Notes: generated by a model from the sequence alone, not told the origin. A stretch of DNA of 64,000 nt from Lachnospiraceae bacterium (GCA_017557525.1 JAFYYN010000011.1:1-64000); one strand, 5' to 3'; shown: positions 52,808 through 62,825, numbered from the stretch's first letter. Translations and numbers: made by a program.

Positions 52808-54382
52808 TCAAGTGATCTCCCCTAATAATTCCCAAGCCATATCGTCAATCATCTGTTCCTCTTTACTTAAATCCTCATACGGTACTATCATGGTATGCTG
52901 CCTCATATCATTGTCCCTTACCGCCCCATAACTCCAGTTATTAAGCACATGGAAACGCATCCATCTTTTATGCTCAAGCCATCTGCAGGCATCCTTTTGG
53001 CTTTCATTAAAGCTTTTATATACTTCATAAGCCATACTGCAGGTCTCGGGAGTGACTTCCCTTATGTCGTCCATGGGCTTTAATAATCTGATCTTGGTCA
53101 GCATATGATCCGCTGCCGCTATATTGGACTGTCTCTTAAACTCGGTAAGTTCATTCCAGGAAGGTCCGCTTCCGGTCTTTGTGCGGTATATCTCGTTAAG
53201 CATCCTCGCCACATAGTTAAGCTTTTCATGCATAACGATCTCCCTGGTAAAAATACCTGTATCTCCGCCGAAACAGTTGAAAGACTCATCATTCCCGTCA
53301 GAGTACACATCAATACGTGCCTTTGTCAGGAAAAACGCCTTAAGCTCTTCCACTACCGATCTGTTTTTATCCTCATCGTCCGCACATATGATTATACGTG
53401 AAGCTGCCCTTAAAAGCCCGGCCGAAGCATTCCATGGTTTATTTTCAAAGAAAATCCCGTCATCATCAAAAAGAAGTCCGTTTATCCCTACTATGTTTTC
53501 CAGCTCATAGTGGTCGAATCTAAAGTTTTCCCAATCGCCGAATACATGGTATTCTATTGTCTGTTCAGGCGGGAATACGTTTATGAGCAGGCCTCGTTCA
53601 AGAAGCTTTTGTGCTATCTTACCGTCACCTATGAGGATTATACCGGATTCTCCGGCATTTAAAGGGTTGTCGTTCCAGTATTTTCTAGCAATACAGTCAG
53701 GCTTGTTAAACACGGAAAATGCATGTGACATATGATCCGGAGCATGATCCGCTTCGCAGTATACCTCAAGGTTATCCCTGTTCATCTTGTTAAGGATATT
53801 ACTTCCGATATTATAATTATCCCACTTTTTTTCGGTCACCAGGAAAAGAAAACACTTCCCGGCGTGATCCTGTTTTTTCATCACCACTTCTATAGGAGCA
53901 TCCGTAATAACATGATATTTCATAACCGGATAATGTTTCTGAGAAAGATTATCCTCGCTGCCGCAGAAAATGTATGCAGCATTAGGATCATCCTTTGACA
54001 GTCCCTCCGCTAAAAGCTGGCTTCTTTCATCCACCGATGAAAAAACATACCAGTCCTTTTTCCGATATTTCCAGAGAGTAAAGGTCGGGAGCAGCCTTCC
54101 GAAAAGTACGGTAAATACCAGACCAAGCAGGAATGTAAGTAATCCCGCACTGGATATCATCATGATTGCACCGATCACCTTACCGGTAAAGGATACAGGT
54201 GTAACATCTCCGTAGCCGACAGTCGTAAGCGTTGCAAGTACATACCATGCTGCGTCCCCAAGACTGTCTATACTGCTGGGACTGTCCTTCGGTATCGCCT
54301 CCACAGCAAAAAGCAGTAGCATAAGTATAAAATAAAATACCACTATCGATAAAATGATCCGTATCACACGTTTTTTATTCAT
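52808..54382 (-). CDS. Potassium channel with TrkA-N-like and RyR-like domains
   Basis: 524 residues. Two membrane helices flank the selectivity filter TTVGYGD (residues 53-59) with a preceding AAWYVLATL pore helix. A Rossmann-like cytoplasmic region follows, then a C-terminal segment with EHKRWMRFHVLNNWSYG and RQHTMIVPYEDLS, resembling a RyR domain. Start ATG 54382 has GGGAG 6 bases upstream; an ATG at 54409 lacks an RBS. It is just downstream of the rplQ terminator and upstream of the Rossmann-RyR gene. A ligand-gated K+ channel with its partner is the likely role. Confidence 0.78.
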   Translation of the reverse strand: MNKKRVIRIILSIVVFYFILMLLLFAVEAIPKDSPSSIDSLGDAAWYVLATLTTVGYGDVTPVSFTGKVIGAIMMISSAGLLTFLLGLVFTVLFGRLLPTFTLWKYRKKDWYVFSSVDERSQLLAEGLSKDDPNAAYIFCGSEDNLSQKHYPVMKYHVITDAPIEVVMKKQDHAGKCFLFLVTEKKWDNYNIGSNILNKMNRDNLEVYCEADHAPDHMSHAFSVFNKPDCIARKYWNDNPLNAGESGIILIGDGKIAQKLLERGLLINVFPPEQTIEYHVFGDWENFRFDHYELENIVGINGLLFDDDGIFFENKPWNASAGLLRAASRIIICADDEDKNRSVVEELKAFFLTKARIDVYSDGNDESFNCFGGDTGIFTREIVMHEKLNYVARMLNEIYRTKTGSGPSWNELTEFKRQSNIAAADHMLTKIRLLKPMDDIREVTPETCSMAYEVYKSFNESQKDACRWLEHKRWMRFHVLNNWSYGAVRDNDMRQHTMIVPYEDLSKEEQMIDDMAWELLGEIT

Positions 54383-54441
54383 AATCTCCCACTTCCCGAT
54401 CAATACCAATAATCAAGTCTCACCCATCAGCTTAGAAAAAT

Positions 54442-54471
54442 ATAACCCGGCACCATCTGATACCGGGTTAT
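54442..54471 (-). terminator. Terminator after rplQ
   Basis: ATAACCCGG pairs with CCGGGTTAT; ATTTTTCT follows on the minus strand. Ends the ribosomal alpha operon. Confidence 0.85.
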
Positions 54472-54485
54472 GATCAAGTGTGCAA

Positions 54486-55022
54486 TTAAACAAGCTCAAT
54501 GAGAACTTCCATAGCAGCATCACCCTTACGGGGACCAATCTTGATGATACGTGTGTATCCACCGTTGCGGTTAGCATACTTAGGTGCGATCTCTGTGAAA
54601 AGCTTATCAGCAAGATTGATCTTCTTGGTGTTCTTCTTCTTTCCTGCAGCATCTGTAGGAACCTCAGTAACATCATAAAGATAAGAATTCATCTTTCTTC
54701 TTGCAGCAAGTCTTGAAGGCTTATCCTTCTGGATCTCCTTCTGAACCTCATCAAATACTGTAACCTTCTTGCCGTCAACTTCTTCCTTAACTCTGCCGCC
54801 GTTCATATCCTTGCGGGCAACCTTAGAAGTTACGGTAATAGTCTCATAATTATCTCTTTCTTTAACAGCTAAAGCGATGAAGCTCTCAGCTATCTTACGG
54901 ATCTCCTTAGCCTTGGTATCAGTAGTCCTGATCTTACCATGGTAAAGAAGATTTGTAACCTGATTTCTTAAAAGAGCTTTTCTCTGGCTAGCAGTTCTTC
55001 CAAGTTTTCTATAACCGGCCAT
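54486..55022 (-). CDS. rplQ: 50S ribosomal protein L17
   Basis: Large-subunit protein, last gene of the alpha operon. It has [17 protein letters not shown], the family start, and [20 protein letters not shown] at the C terminus. At 178 residues it exceeds the usual 115-130 because of an insertion of about 55 residues (about 65-125), charged and Lys-rich. The final block is intact, so this is a real extension. Confidence 0.96.
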   Translation of the reverse strand: MAGYRKLGRTASQRKALLRNQVTNLLYHGKIRTTDTKAKEIRKIAESFIALAVKERDNYETITVTSKVARKDMNGGRVKEEVDGKKVTVFDEVQKEIQKDKPSRLAARRKMNSYLYDVTEVPTDAAGKKKNTKKINLADKLFTEIAPKYANRNGGYTRIIKIGPRKGDAAMEVLIELV

Positions 55023-55124
55023 TTCTTTTTCCTCCTAATGTAATGAAACATTTATTCCTACCGCACCAGTTTAATTCTCTTACTTAGTGCGGACCGACTG
55101 TCAATCATCAAAGATGCCTGACTT

Positions 55125-56087
55125 TCAATCGTCACTTTCTCTAAGTGACAGACCAAGTTCTTTAAGCTTAGCAAGAACTTCATCCAAAGACTTACGTCCT
55201 AAGTTACGAACCTTCATCATATCATCAGCTGTCTTGTTAACAAGCTCGCCAACTGTATTGATGCCTGCACGCTTTAAGCAGTTGTAAGAACGAACTGAAA
55301 GCTCAAGCTCGTCAATATTAATCTCACGTACTGCCTCTGTGCTGCCGATCTCGGGCTTCTGCTCAATGATAACTGCTTCCCTGCCCTTGTCGGAAATATC
55401 TATAAATGTCTTTAAATGTTCACTTAAAACCTTGGCTGCGAGGCTTACTGCCTCTTCGGGAGTGATGGTACCCTTAGTCCATACATCCAGAGTGAGCTTA
55501 TCATAGTCAGTAACCTGACCTACACGGGTGTTCTGAACACTCATATTGACACGCTCAACAGGAGTATATATAGAATCGACTGCTATAACACCGATAGGAA
55601 GCTCAGGACTCTTGTTCTTATCAGAACTTACATATCCTCTGCCCTTGGTGATAGTCATCTCGATCTCAAGTCTTGAATCAGCTCCGCCGTTTAATGTAGC
55701 AATTACTAATTCAGGATTCAATATCTCAATATCTGAATCCGCATGAATATCGCCTGCTGTAACAACTCCTTCACCTTCAAAATCTATATAAGCTTTCTTG
55801 GGTTCATCTGAGTCACTGTTATTCTTGATAGCAAGGCTCTTGATATTCATAATGATCTCAGTAACATCCTCCTTAACTCCGGGGATACCACAGAATTCAT
55901 GAACTACTCCGGGAATCTTGATACTGCTTACAGCAGCACCGGGGAGTGAAGAAAGCATAATCCTTCTCAAAGAATTGCCGAGGGTGATACCGTAACCTCT
56001 CTCCAGCGGTTCAACAACAAAGCGACCATATTTCTTGTCCTCAGAGATCTCTGCAATTTCAAGTGATGGCGTTTCAAAACCGAACAT
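55125..56087 (-). CDS. rpoA: RNA polymerase alpha subunit
   Basis: 320-residue alpha subunit. The N-terminal dimerisation domain has [24 protein letters not shown], and the C-terminal DNA-binding domain has [21 protein letters not shown] and [15 protein letters not shown]. Assembly of polymerase and contact with activators. Lies between rpsD and rplQ. Confidence 0.98.
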   Translation of the reverse strand: MFGFETPSLEIAEISEDKKYGRFVVEPLERGYGITLGNSLRRIMLSSLPGAAVSSIKIPGVVHEFCGIPGVKEDVTEIIMNIKSLAIKNNSDSDEPKKAYIDFEGEGVVTAGDIHADSDIEILNPELVIATLNGGADSRLEIEMTITKGRGYVSSDKNKSPELPIGVIAVDSIYTPVERVNMSVQNTRVGQVTDYDKLTLDVWTKGTITPEEAVSLAAKVLSEHLKTFIDISDKGREAVIIEQKPEIGSTEAVREINIDELELSVRSYNCLKRAGINTVGELVNKTADDMMKVRNLGRKSLDEVLAKLKELGLSLRESDD

Positions 56088-56117
56088 TTACTTGAACCCT
56101 CCTTATTCTTTATTTGA

Positions 56118-56714
56118 TTATTTGGAGTACAACTCGACGATAAGCACCTCATTAACAGGAACATCGATCTGATCCCTTGTAGGAAGCTCTTTTACTGTAC
56201 CTGTAAGGTTCTCATGGTCAGCCTCAAGCCAAGCGGGAACTATTCTGCCGCCGGTAACCTCAAGGATATCCTTGTATCTCTGAGCTGACTTAAATTTCTC
56301 CTTGATAGAGATAACATCGCCTGCTTTTACTGTATATGAAGGAATGTTTACACACTTACCGTTAACAAGAACATGTCTGTGATCAACGATCTGTCTAGCT
56401 TCCTTCCTTGTTCTTCCGATACCTAAACGGAAAAGAACATTATCAAGTCTGAGTTCAAGAAGGATCATCAGGTTCTCACCAGCTGTGCCGGTTCTCATCT
56501 TCTCAGCCTTAGCAAACATATTTCTGAAAGGCTTCTCAAGTACGCCGTAGATGAATTTAGCCTTCTGCTTTTCTTTTAACTGTAATCCGTATTCACTGAC
56601 CTTCTTGCCAGCCCTTGCAAAAGTCCTGTTTGACTTCTTGTCAATTCCGAGGAAGCCGGGCTCAATGCCTAAAGATCTGCACTTCTTTAATACGGGACCC
56701 ATATCTCTTGCCAT
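56118..56714 (-). CDS. rpsD: 30S ribosomal protein S4
   Basis: 198-residue primary 16S rRNA binder with an S4 RNA-binding domain ([32 protein letters not shown]). Begins [16 protein letters not shown]. No zinc-finger cysteines in the N-terminal region. S4 autoregulates its operon in several bacteria; the site is not clear here. Confidence 0.97.
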   Translation of the reverse strand: MARDMGPVLKKCRSLGIEPGFLGIDKKSNRTFARAGKKVSEYGLQLKEKQKAKFIYGVLEKPFRNMFAKAEKMRTGTAGENLMILLELRLDNVLFRLGIGRTRKEARQIVDHRHVLVNGKCVNIPSYTVKAGDVISIKEKFKSAQRYKDILEVTGGRIVPAWLEADHENLTGTVKELPTRDQIDVPVNEVLIVELYSK

Positions 56715-56732
56715 ATCTTTATATACCTCCTA

Positions 56733-57131
56733 TTATACTCTTCTGCGCTTGGGTGGTCTGCAACCATTGTGGGGAACCGGAGTAACATCCTTGATGCTTG
56801 TAACATCGATTCCGCATGCCTGCAGTGCACGGATTGCTGCTTCACGTCCCGATCCGGGACCCTTTACCATAACGTCTACTGACTTTAAGCCATGTACAAC
56901 TGCTGCCTTTGCTGCAGTCTCTGCTGCCATCTGTGCTGCATAGGGAGTAGACTTCTTTGAGCCTCTGAATCCTAATCCGCCGGCACTTGCCCATGAAATA
57001 GCATTGCCCTGAGCGTCGGTAAGAGTAACTATTGTATTGTTAAAAGATGACTGGATATGTGCCTGTCCGCGGTCAATGTTCTTCTTAACACGCTTCTTTG
57101 TGACTTTTTTAGCTGTTGCTTTTGCTGCCAT
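56733..57131 (-). CDS. rpsK: 30S ribosomal protein S11
   Basis: 132-residue small-subunit protein with [39 protein letters not shown] and the C-terminal [17 protein letters not shown]. Part of the mRNA exit-side platform. AGGAGG lies upstream. Confidence 0.97.
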   Translation of the reverse strand: MAAKATAKKVTKKRVKKNIDRGQAHIQSSFNNTIVTLTDAQGNAISWASAGGLGFRGSKKSTPYAAQMAAETAAKAAVVHGLKSVDVMVKGPGSGREAAIRALQACGIDVTSIKDVTPVPHNGCRPPKRRRV

Positions 57132-57149
57132 TTTAAGCCTTCCTCCTAA

Positions 57150-57518
57150 TTATTTCTTCTTGTTCGCAACGGTACGTCTAGGTCCCTTGCGAGTTCTAGC
57201 ATTATTCTTGGTATTCTGTCCACGAACAGGGAGACCCTTTCTATGACGGATTCCTCTGTAGCAGCCGATTTCCTGAAGTCTCTTAATGTTAAGAGCGGTC
57301 TCACGGCGAAGGTCACCCTCTACCATGTACTCTGCATCTACGATCTTTGCGATCCTGGCAACTTCGTCATCGGTCAAATCACGAACTCTTGTGTCCGGAT
57401 TTACATTTGCTTTGGTCAAAATGTTGTTTGAGCTAACTCTACCTATACCATATACATAGGTAAGTCCGATTTCTACACGCTTATCTCTAGGTAAATCAAC
57501 ACCACTGATACGAGCCAT
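57150..57518 (-). CDS. rpsM: 30S ribosomal protein S13
   Basis: 122-residue head protein contacting tRNA and 23S r[23 protein letters not shown] at the start and [20 protein letters not shown] near the end. ATG at 57518 matches the family start; GGAGGTG is 11 bases before it, a rather long gap. The frame is open upstream for 58 codons without family similarity, and this is taken as leader. Confidence 0.96.
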   Translation of the reverse strand: MARISGVDLPRDKRVEIGLTYVYGIGRVSSNNILTKANVNPDTRVRDLTDDEVARIAKIVDAEYMVEGDLRRETALNIKRLQEIGCYRGIRHRKGLPVRGQNTKNNARTRKGPRRTVANKKK

Positions 57519-57805
57519 ACGCGCTTTTGCACCTCCGTTTAAAATAATAATAGCCGGTCTTAAACCGGCATGAACAATTAGCATCCTTAACCTCTTTTGG
57601 GCGGGATGCCTCCGTTTAAGCATAGTATTGCTTAAACATTTCAGCCGCTTTAAATTGTGTACCTTACGGTAAAGAACGAGTGATGATGACACTCTTTCTT
57701 TTTAGCAACAGATTCTCACGAATCATTGCCCACAATATCATTACATCCTCGGATGTAATAACGCAGAAAGCATGTGCTATCTATATTTAGTTTTCAGTCA
57801 ATATA
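57519..57805 (-). promoter_or_regulatory. Structured rpmJ-rpsM leader
   Basis: 287 bases with no gene. Perfect hairpins at 57553-57558/57564-57569, 57581-57586/57604-57609, 57614-57621/57630-57637, 57678-57682/57690-57694 and 57741-57748/57751-57758. The last hairpin before rpsM is followed by TATTATTATTTT and then the RBS, like an attenuator. An 11-base block containing the RBS (CCTCCGTTTAA, plus strand) is repeated at 57532 and 57609. Confidence 0.5.
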
Positions 57806-57919
57806 TCAGCCCTGTCTCTGCTTGTGCTTGGGATTCTCACAGATAATTCTGATGGCTCCCTTTCTCCTGATTACTTTGCACTTTTCGCAAATTGGTTTAA
57901 CGGAAGATCTAACCTTCAT
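57806..57919 (-). CDS. rpmJ: 50S ribosomal protein L36
   Basis: 37-residue zinc-type L36: [20 protein letters not shown] with Cys-x2-Cys, then [11 protein letters not shown] with a further Cys and His. ATG at 57919 preceded by GGGAGG. First gene after an internal promoter in the alpha operon. Confidence 0.96.
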   Translation of the reverse strand: MKVRSSVKPICEKCKVIRRKGAIRIICENPKHKQRQG

Positions 57920-57955
57920 TACTTTTGCCTCCCTTCAAAAAAGTCCAACACGCTA

Positions 57956-57984
57956 ATACTATCACAGCTTTAAATAAATGTCAA
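57956..57984 (-). promoter_or_regulatory. Strong internal promoter for the alpha operon
   Basis: Minus strand: TTGACA (57979-57984), exactly 17 bases, TAGTAT (57956-57961). It lies between infA and rpmJ, so rpmJ-rpsM-rpsK-rpsD-rpoA-rplQ can be transcribed independently of the spc genes. Confidence 0.75.
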
Positions 57985-58013
57985 ACTATTTTTGTAAAAT
58001 GATGAAAAAAATT

Positions 58014-58232
58014 TTATTTATCTCTCCAGATGATCCTGCCCTTGGTAAGATCATAAGGTGAAAGTTCAAGTGTTACCTTATCACCGGGTACTATCTTGAT
58101 GAAGTTCATCCTAAGCTTTCCGCTTATATGAGCAAGTACTCTGTGTCCGTTTTCAAGCTCAACCTGGAACATAGTGTTGGGAAGTTTTTCAACTACTGTG
58201 CCTTCAATTTCTACTACGTCTGCTTTTGACAT
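58014..58232 (-). CDS. infA: Translation initiation factor IF-1
   Basis: 72-residue OB-fold factor, full length: [40 protein letters not shown]. It blocks the A site of the 30S subunit during initiation. 16 bases after map. Confidence 0.97.
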   Translation of the reverse strand: MSKADVVEIEGTVVEKLPNTMFQVELENGHRVLAHISGKLRMNFIKIVPGDKVTLELSPYDLTKGRIIWRDK

Positions 58233-58247
58233 CCATTATCTCCTTAA

Positions 58248-59015
58248 TTATAATTGACTCGGAGGTACCAGCGAGAGGATCTCGGGTTCTCCTTCTGTTA
58301 TAAGTATCGTATTCTCATAATGTGCCGATAACGAACCATCCTCGGTAACTATGGTCCAGTCATCATCCATCCACGCCACTTCCGGCCTGCCGATATTTAC
58401 CATTGGCTCAATGGCAAGGGTCATACCGGGATATAACTTGGGTCCGCGCCGTTTCTGATGGAAATTCGGTATCTGAGGCTCCTCATGCATCTCACGTCCT
58501 ATACCATGTCCGACAAACTCGGTTACACATGTAAAACCATGTGCAGTAACGCAGTCCTCTATAGCTGCGGAAATCTCGTGCAGGTGTCTTCCTGCAGTTG
58601 CAAATTTGATCCCTTCAAAAAAGCTCTGCCTTGTGGTCTCGATCAGTTCCTTTGCTCTTGCACTTATCTCACCGCATGCATGCGTACGTGCCGCATCCGA
58701 CTGATAACCCTTGTATATTACTCCTGCGTCAAGACTTACAATATCGCCCTCTTTGAGTATCCTGAACTTGCTCGGGATACCATGGATGACCTCATCATTT
58801 ACTGATACACATATGGATGCGGGATATCCGTCATACCCTAAAAAGGACGGTTTGCATCCGAAATCATATATTGCCTCTTTGCCTATTTTATCGATATGAT
58901 ATGTCGATACTCCGGGCTTAACTTCTTTTGCAAGTATGTCATGTACCTTTGAGAGAATTTTTCCTGCCTCACGCATGAGCTCTATCTCTCGCTCAGATTT
59001 AATTGTAATTCCCAT
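58248..59015 (-). CDS. map: Methionine aminopeptidase, type I
   Basis: 255-residue metalloprotease removing N-terminal methionine. Metal ligands are expected in GDIVSLDAGVIYKGYQSDAA, FVGHGIGREMHEEPQIPN and TLAIEPMVNIG, then TVVTEDGS region (WTIVTEDGSLSAHYENT). Near-normal length, with a short N-terminal extension absent. Between adk and infA, as in many Firmicutes. Confidence 0.96.
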   Translation of the reverse strand: MGITIKSEREIELMREAGKILSKVHDILAKEVKPGVSTYHIDKIGKEAIYDFGCKPSFLGYDGYPASICVSVNDEVIHGIPSKFRILKEGDIVSLDAGVIYKGYQSDAARTHACGEISARAKELIETTRQSFFEGIKFATAGRHLHEISAAIEDCVTAHGFTCVTEFVGHGIGREMHEEPQIPNFHQKRRGPKLYPGMTLAIEPMVNIGRPEVAWMDDDWTIVTEDGSLSAHYENTILITEGEPEILSLVPPSQL

Positions 59016-59088
59016 TTCTGTGTGGCCTTTCTATTCTTTTTCAAGGTATACCCGCCAAATATACCGTTTGCCTTATAACGGCATAATC

Positions 59089-59730
59089 TTATTCAATGAT
59101 ACTTACGATGGATGAAAATACAACATCAACGTCTACGGTACCATCAACATTCTTTAATACGCCCTCTTTCTCATAATAATCGATAAGGGGCTGTGTCTGA
59201 TCATGGTAAGCAACAAGTCTCTTCTTAACGATCTCGGGCTTATCGTCATCACGTATAACAAGCTCTGCTCCGCAAAGATCACAAATACCCTCTGTCTTAG
59301 GAGGATTGTATTTTACATGGAAGGTTCCGCCACACTTTAAGCAGCAACGTCTGCCTGACATCCTGTTAATAATATTCTCATCGGGAACATCAACGTTGAT
59401 CGCGAAATCAATCTTATCGCCCTTTGAGGTTAAAGCCTTTGTAAGAGCTTCAGCCTGGGGGATTGTCCTGGGAAATCCGTCAAGTACATAACCGTTTGCA
59501 CAGTCTGCTTTTGAGAATCTGTCCATGATAAGATCAAGTGTAAGCGAATCGGGAACTAACTGACCCTGATCCATATATTCCTTTGCTTTTCTTCCAAGCT
59601 CTGTACCTTCCTTGATGTTAGCCCTGAAAATATCTCCTGTTGAGATATGAGGGATACCATACTTTGCGGCGATCATTTTGGCCTGGGTTCCTTTTCCCGC
59701 TCCGGGAGCACCTAACATAACTATTTTCAT
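59089..59730 (-). CDS. adk: Adenylate kinase with zinc-type lid
   Basis: 213-residue enzyme interconverting AMP, ADP and ATP. The P-loop is GAPGAGKGT near residue 7, AMP binding [11 protein letters not shown], and FPRTIPQAE. The lid carries Cys-x2-Cys and Cys-x2-Cys (CLKCG and CDLCG), a Gram-positive zinc feature. Preceded by a 160-base gap with hairpins after secY. Confidence 0.97.
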   Translation of the reverse strand: MKIVMLGAPGAGKGTQAKMIAAKYGIPHISTGDIFRANIKEGTELGRKAKEYMDQGQLVPDSLTLDLIMDRFSKADCANGYVLDGFPRTIPQAEALTKALTSKGDKIDFAINVDVPDENIINRMSGRRCCLKCGGTFHVKYNPPKTEGICDLCGAELVIRDDDKPEIVKKRLVAYHDQTQPLIDYYEKEGVLKNVDGTVDVDVVFSSIVSIIE

Positions 59731-59784
59731 CTCTGAAGTACCTTCTATAGTTTTTATTTTACTCCATCGCTATGTTACCAATCT

Positions 59785-59884
59785 CATCTCTTTCAGAGAT
59801 GGATGTATGACGGAGCTGTGTCGTAGGAGTTCTTCCTGCGACGTATAACCACAAACACCGGCGAGGAAATATTTCCGCGCCGGT
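59785..59884 (-). promoter_or_regulatory. Hairpin-rich secY-adk spacer
   Basis: Hairpins 59785-59791/59795-59801, 59821-59828/59834-59841 and 59857-59863/59878-59884. The last is just after the secY stop and encloses GGAAATATTTCC, so the whole is a near-perfect inverted repeat. It lacks a U-tract, so may be a processing or RNA stability element. Confidence 0.4.
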
Positions 59885-59892
59885 AAAAGTCA

Positions 59893-61233
59893 TTAGCTAT
59901 CTAAGAATCCCTTATAATGACGAACTGCCATCATTGATTCAACCTGCTTCATGGTCTCAAGGACAACGCCTACAACGATGATGATGGAGGTTGCAGCGAA
60001 TGAAACGCTGACATCAAAGATTCCAGTAAAGAATATAGGAAGTATAGCTACGATTGCAAGAGCTATAGCTCCGATAAAGATTACCTTGTTAAGTATTGAA
60101 GTAAGGTAATCCGAAGTGGGCTTTCCGGGTCTGATACCGGGAACAAAACCGCCCTGCTTCTTTAAGTTATTCGATATCTCTATAGGGTTGAATGAAACAG
60201 CTGTATAGAAATATGCGAAGAACAGGATAAGTGCTATATAAATGATAGCGCCTAATGTATACTTAAACTCACCTTCGGGGCTTGTATGGAACCAGTGATT
60301 CTGATCGATGAGATACAGGAGCTTTGTTCCAAAATTGCTTCCCTCAAGTCTGTTTCCCTGTACACCAAAGAATGAAGCAATGATGATAGGGAACTGCAGG
60401 ATTGACATAGCGAAGATTACAGGAAGTACACCTGAAGTATTAACCTTCAGAGGAATACTTGAACCCTGGCCTCCAACCTGCTTCCTGCCTACAATCTTTC
60501 TTGTATACTGTACAGGTATTCTTCTTTCAGCATCCTGAAGAAGAACGATAAGAGCTACCATGCCGATAATGATAACAGCAATGATAATTGCACTGATAAT
60601 GCCCCAAACTACTGTGCTTGCGCCTGTAACAAAGGTGGTAACCAGTGTATTAAGATCCTGAGGAAGACGAGCTACGATATTGATCAACAGGATTACTGAA
60701 ATACCGTTACCAACACCCTTCTCGGTGATCTTGTCGCCAAGCCACATAAGGAATACTGTACCTGCTGTGAAAGCAAGTGCAACTGTTGCAGCCTCAGTAA
60801 ATGATGAACTGTGGCTTACAAAATATCCCTGTCTTCCAAAACTGATAGCCATTGCAGATGACTCGATAAGTGCGAGTACAACTGTAAGGTATCTTGAGAT
60901 CTTCTGTATCTTCTGTCTGCCGTCCTCGCCGTCCTTCTGCATCTCTTCGAGTCTCGGGATAGCGATCGTGAGCAGCTGCATGATAATCTCTGCATTAATG
61001 TAAGGTGAAATGCTGAGTGCAAAGATGGAAAGACTTGAAAGAGCTCCACCAGTAAGAGTTCCTAAAAGTCCGCTTGCTAACTGGGAATCAGCCCAGTTCT
61101 TAAGCATATCAGAGTCAATTGAAGGAACGGTGATGTTTGAACCTATTCTGACTATAACCAGGCAGAATAAGGTGAACAGCAGACGCATCCTTATTTCCTT
61201 GACCTTGAAAGCATTGATGACTGTTTTAAACAT
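59893..61233 (-). CDS. secY: Protein translocase subunit SecY
   Basis: 446-residue channel-forming subunit with ten membrane helices. It starts MFKTVINAFKVKEIRMRLLF; conserved parts are GGALSSLSIFALSISPYINA (TM2), QRIPVQYTRK-like RRIPVQYTRKIVGR, IPLKVNTSGVLPVIFA and PGIRPGKPTSDYL. Starts 1 base after rplO, so coupled. Confidence 0.98.
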   Translation of the reverse strand: MFKTVINAFKVKEIRMRLLFTLFCLVIVRIGSNITVPSIDSDMLKNWADSQLASGLLGTLTGGALSSLSIFALSISPYINAEIIMQLLTIAIPRLEEMQKDGEDGRQKIQKISRYLTVVLALIESSAMAISFGRQGYFVSHSSSFTEAATVALAFTAGTVFLMWLGDKITEKGVGNGISVILLINIVARLPQDLNTLVTTFVTGASTVVWGIISAIIIAVIIIGMVALIVLLQDAERRIPVQYTRKIVGRKQVGGQGSSIPLKVNTSGVLPVIFAMSILQFPIIIASFFGVQGNRLEGSNFGTKLLYLIDQNHWFHTSPEGEFKYTLGAIIYIALILFFAYFYTAVSFNPIEISNNLKKQGGFVPGIRPGKPTSDYLTSILNKVIFIGAIALAIVAILPIFFTGIFDVSVSFAATSIIIVVGVVLETMKQVESMMAVRHYKGFLDS

Positions 61234-61234
61234 A

Positions 61235-61678
61235 TCAGATCACCTCTGCTTTTCCACCAAGTGCCTCAATCTTCTCCTTAGCAACAGCGCTGAATGCGTT
61301 TACCTTTACATTGAGTTTCTTGGTTAATTCTCCATTCCCAAGTATTTTAACTCCATCCTTAGGATTGGTGATAAGACCTACATCCATAAGACTTTCGATA
61401 GTAACATCAGCTCCGTCTTCATAACGCTTCTCAAGCATGCTGATATTAATAGTGATAATTTCTTTTGTATTTCTGCAGTTAAAGCCTCTCTTGGGCAGTC
61501 TTCTGAAGAAAGGATTCTGTCCACCTTCAAATCCTGCTCTCGGACGGCCTGAACGAGCCTTCTGACCCTTATGTCCATAACCTGCTGTCTTTCCGTTTCC
61601 TGAAGCATGTCCACGACCTTTACGGAAGTTGTTGCTCTTAACCGAACCCTCGGCAGGTCTTAAATCTGATAAATTCAT
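61235..61678 (-). CDS. rplO: 50S ribosomal protein L15
   Basis: 147-residue protein of the spc operon: [56 protein letters not shown]-terminal globular domain typical. Followed by secY. Confidence 0.97.
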   Translation of the reverse strand: MNLSDLRPAEGSVKSNNFRKGRGHASGNGKTAGYGHKGQKARSGRPRAGFEGGQNPFFRRLPKRGFNCRNTKEIITINISMLEKRYEDGADVTIESLMDVGLITNPKDGVKILGNGELTKKLNVKVNAFSAVAKEKIEALGGKAEVI

Positions 61679-61720
61679 TTTGTTCTCCTTTCCGATAAGA
61701 ACCTTATCGTTTCCTACCGA

Positions 61721-61903
61721 TTAGATTTCCTCTACCTTAACCAGATGTTTAACCTGGAAAATCATTCCCTTAACAGCCTCGTTGTTCGGAAGCTCATTTG
61801 AAGAATTAAGCTTACCAAGGCCTAAAGCTTCAACAGTCTTCTTATGCTTAGGAAGGGCACTGATAGTAGATTTTACTAATGTAACCTTTATCTTATCTGC
61901 CAT
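61721..61903 (-). CDS. rpmD: 50S ribosomal protein L30
   Basis: 60-residue bacterial-type L30: KIKVTLVKSTISALPKHKKT and VKGMIFQVKHLVKVEE. ATG at 61903 is chosen for the family start and GGAGGA upstream; the upstream 20 codons overlap rpsE. Confidence 0.95.
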   Translation of the reverse strand: MADKIKVTLVKSTISALPKHKKTVEALGLGKLNSSNELPNNEAVKGMIFQVKHLVKVEEI

Positions 61904-61919
61904 GATATCCTCCTTCAAA

Positions 61920-62429
61920 TTAAGCCATAAGCTCATCAACGCTGATGCCACGAGCTGCTGCAACCTGCTCAGGAGTCTTTAACTCATTTAAGCCTGCGAT
62001 TGTAGCAAGAACTACGTTCTGCTTGTTGTTTGAACCAAGTGACTTTGTACGGATGTTCTTGAAGCCTGCAAGCTCCAATACGTTACGAACAGGGCCGCCT
62101 GCGATGATACCGGTACCTTCGGGGCTTCTCTTCATAAGAACTGTAGCTGAGCCGAATTTTCCGATGTAATCGTGAGGAACGCTTCCGTTCTCATCAAGAG
62201 GAAGCTCGATCATATGCTTCATAGCAGCTTCCTTGCCCTTGCGGATAGCCTCAGGTATTTCTGCTGCCTTGCCAAGTCCTGCACCAACATGACCCTTCTT
62301 GTCACCAACAACTACAAGTGCAGAGAATCTCATGTTACGTCCGCCCTTAACAACCTTGGTAACACGTTTAATGGCAACTACTTTATCTTCTAATTCCATG
62401 TTAGCTGTATCAATAATTGAACGTTTCAT
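61920..62429 (-). CDS. rpsE: 30S ribosomal protein S5
   Basis: 169-residue protein: double-stranded RNA-binding domain [20 protein letters not shown], then [18 protein letters not shown] and [22 protein letters not shown] at 62429 matches the family; upstream codons lie in rplR. Confidence 0.97.
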   Translation of the reverse strand: MKRSIIDTANMELEDKVVAIKRVTKVVKGGRNMRFSALVVVGDKKGHVGAGLGKAAEIPEAIRKGKEAAMKHMIELPLDENGSVPHDYIGKFGSATVLMKRSPEGTGIIAGGPVRNVLELAGFKNIRTKSLGSNNKQNVVLATIAGLNELKTPEQVAAARGISVDELMA

Positions 62430-62442
62430 CTGTCCCCTCCTC

Positions 62443-62811
62443 TTAGAATTCAAGACCAGCTTCTCTGGCTGCCTCAGCCAAAGCCTGTACCTTGCCCTGA
62501 TATATGAAACCGCCACGGTCAAATACGACTGCCTTGATTCCCTTATCAAGTGCTCTCTTCGCAATTACTGTTCCAAGATAGGAAGCAGCTTCAACAGTAT
62601 TTGTATGTTCGAGCTCTGCCTTAACATCCTTCTCTACAGTTGATGCAGCAACCAGGGTGTTACCTACGGTATCATCAATGATCTGAGCATACATATGCTC
62701 ATTGCTTCTGAATACTGCAAGACGAGGTCTTTCAGCGGTACCGGAGAAACGATTGCGAACCTTCATATGCTTCTTTTCACGAATTTTTGTTCTACTTTCT
62801 TTCTTAAACAT
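62443..62811 (-). CDS. rplR: 50S ribosomal protein L18
   Basis: 122-residue 5S rRNA binder: [38 protein letters not shown] and a C-terminal [20 protein letters not shown]. Confidence 0.97.
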   Translation of the reverse strand: MFKKESRTKIREKKHMKVRNRFSGTAERPRLAVFRSNEHMYAQIIDDTVGNTLVAASTVEKDVKAELEHTNTVEAASYLGTVIAKRALDKGIKAVVFDRGGFIYQGKVQALAEAAREAGLEF

Positions 62812-62825
62812 TCTAAAGTCCCTCC

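Noticed and set aside
57519..57692. 58-codon N-terminal extension of rpsM
   Set aside because: It has no family similarity, and S13 starts at the ATG at 57518. The open frame is close to what chance allows in this short stretch.
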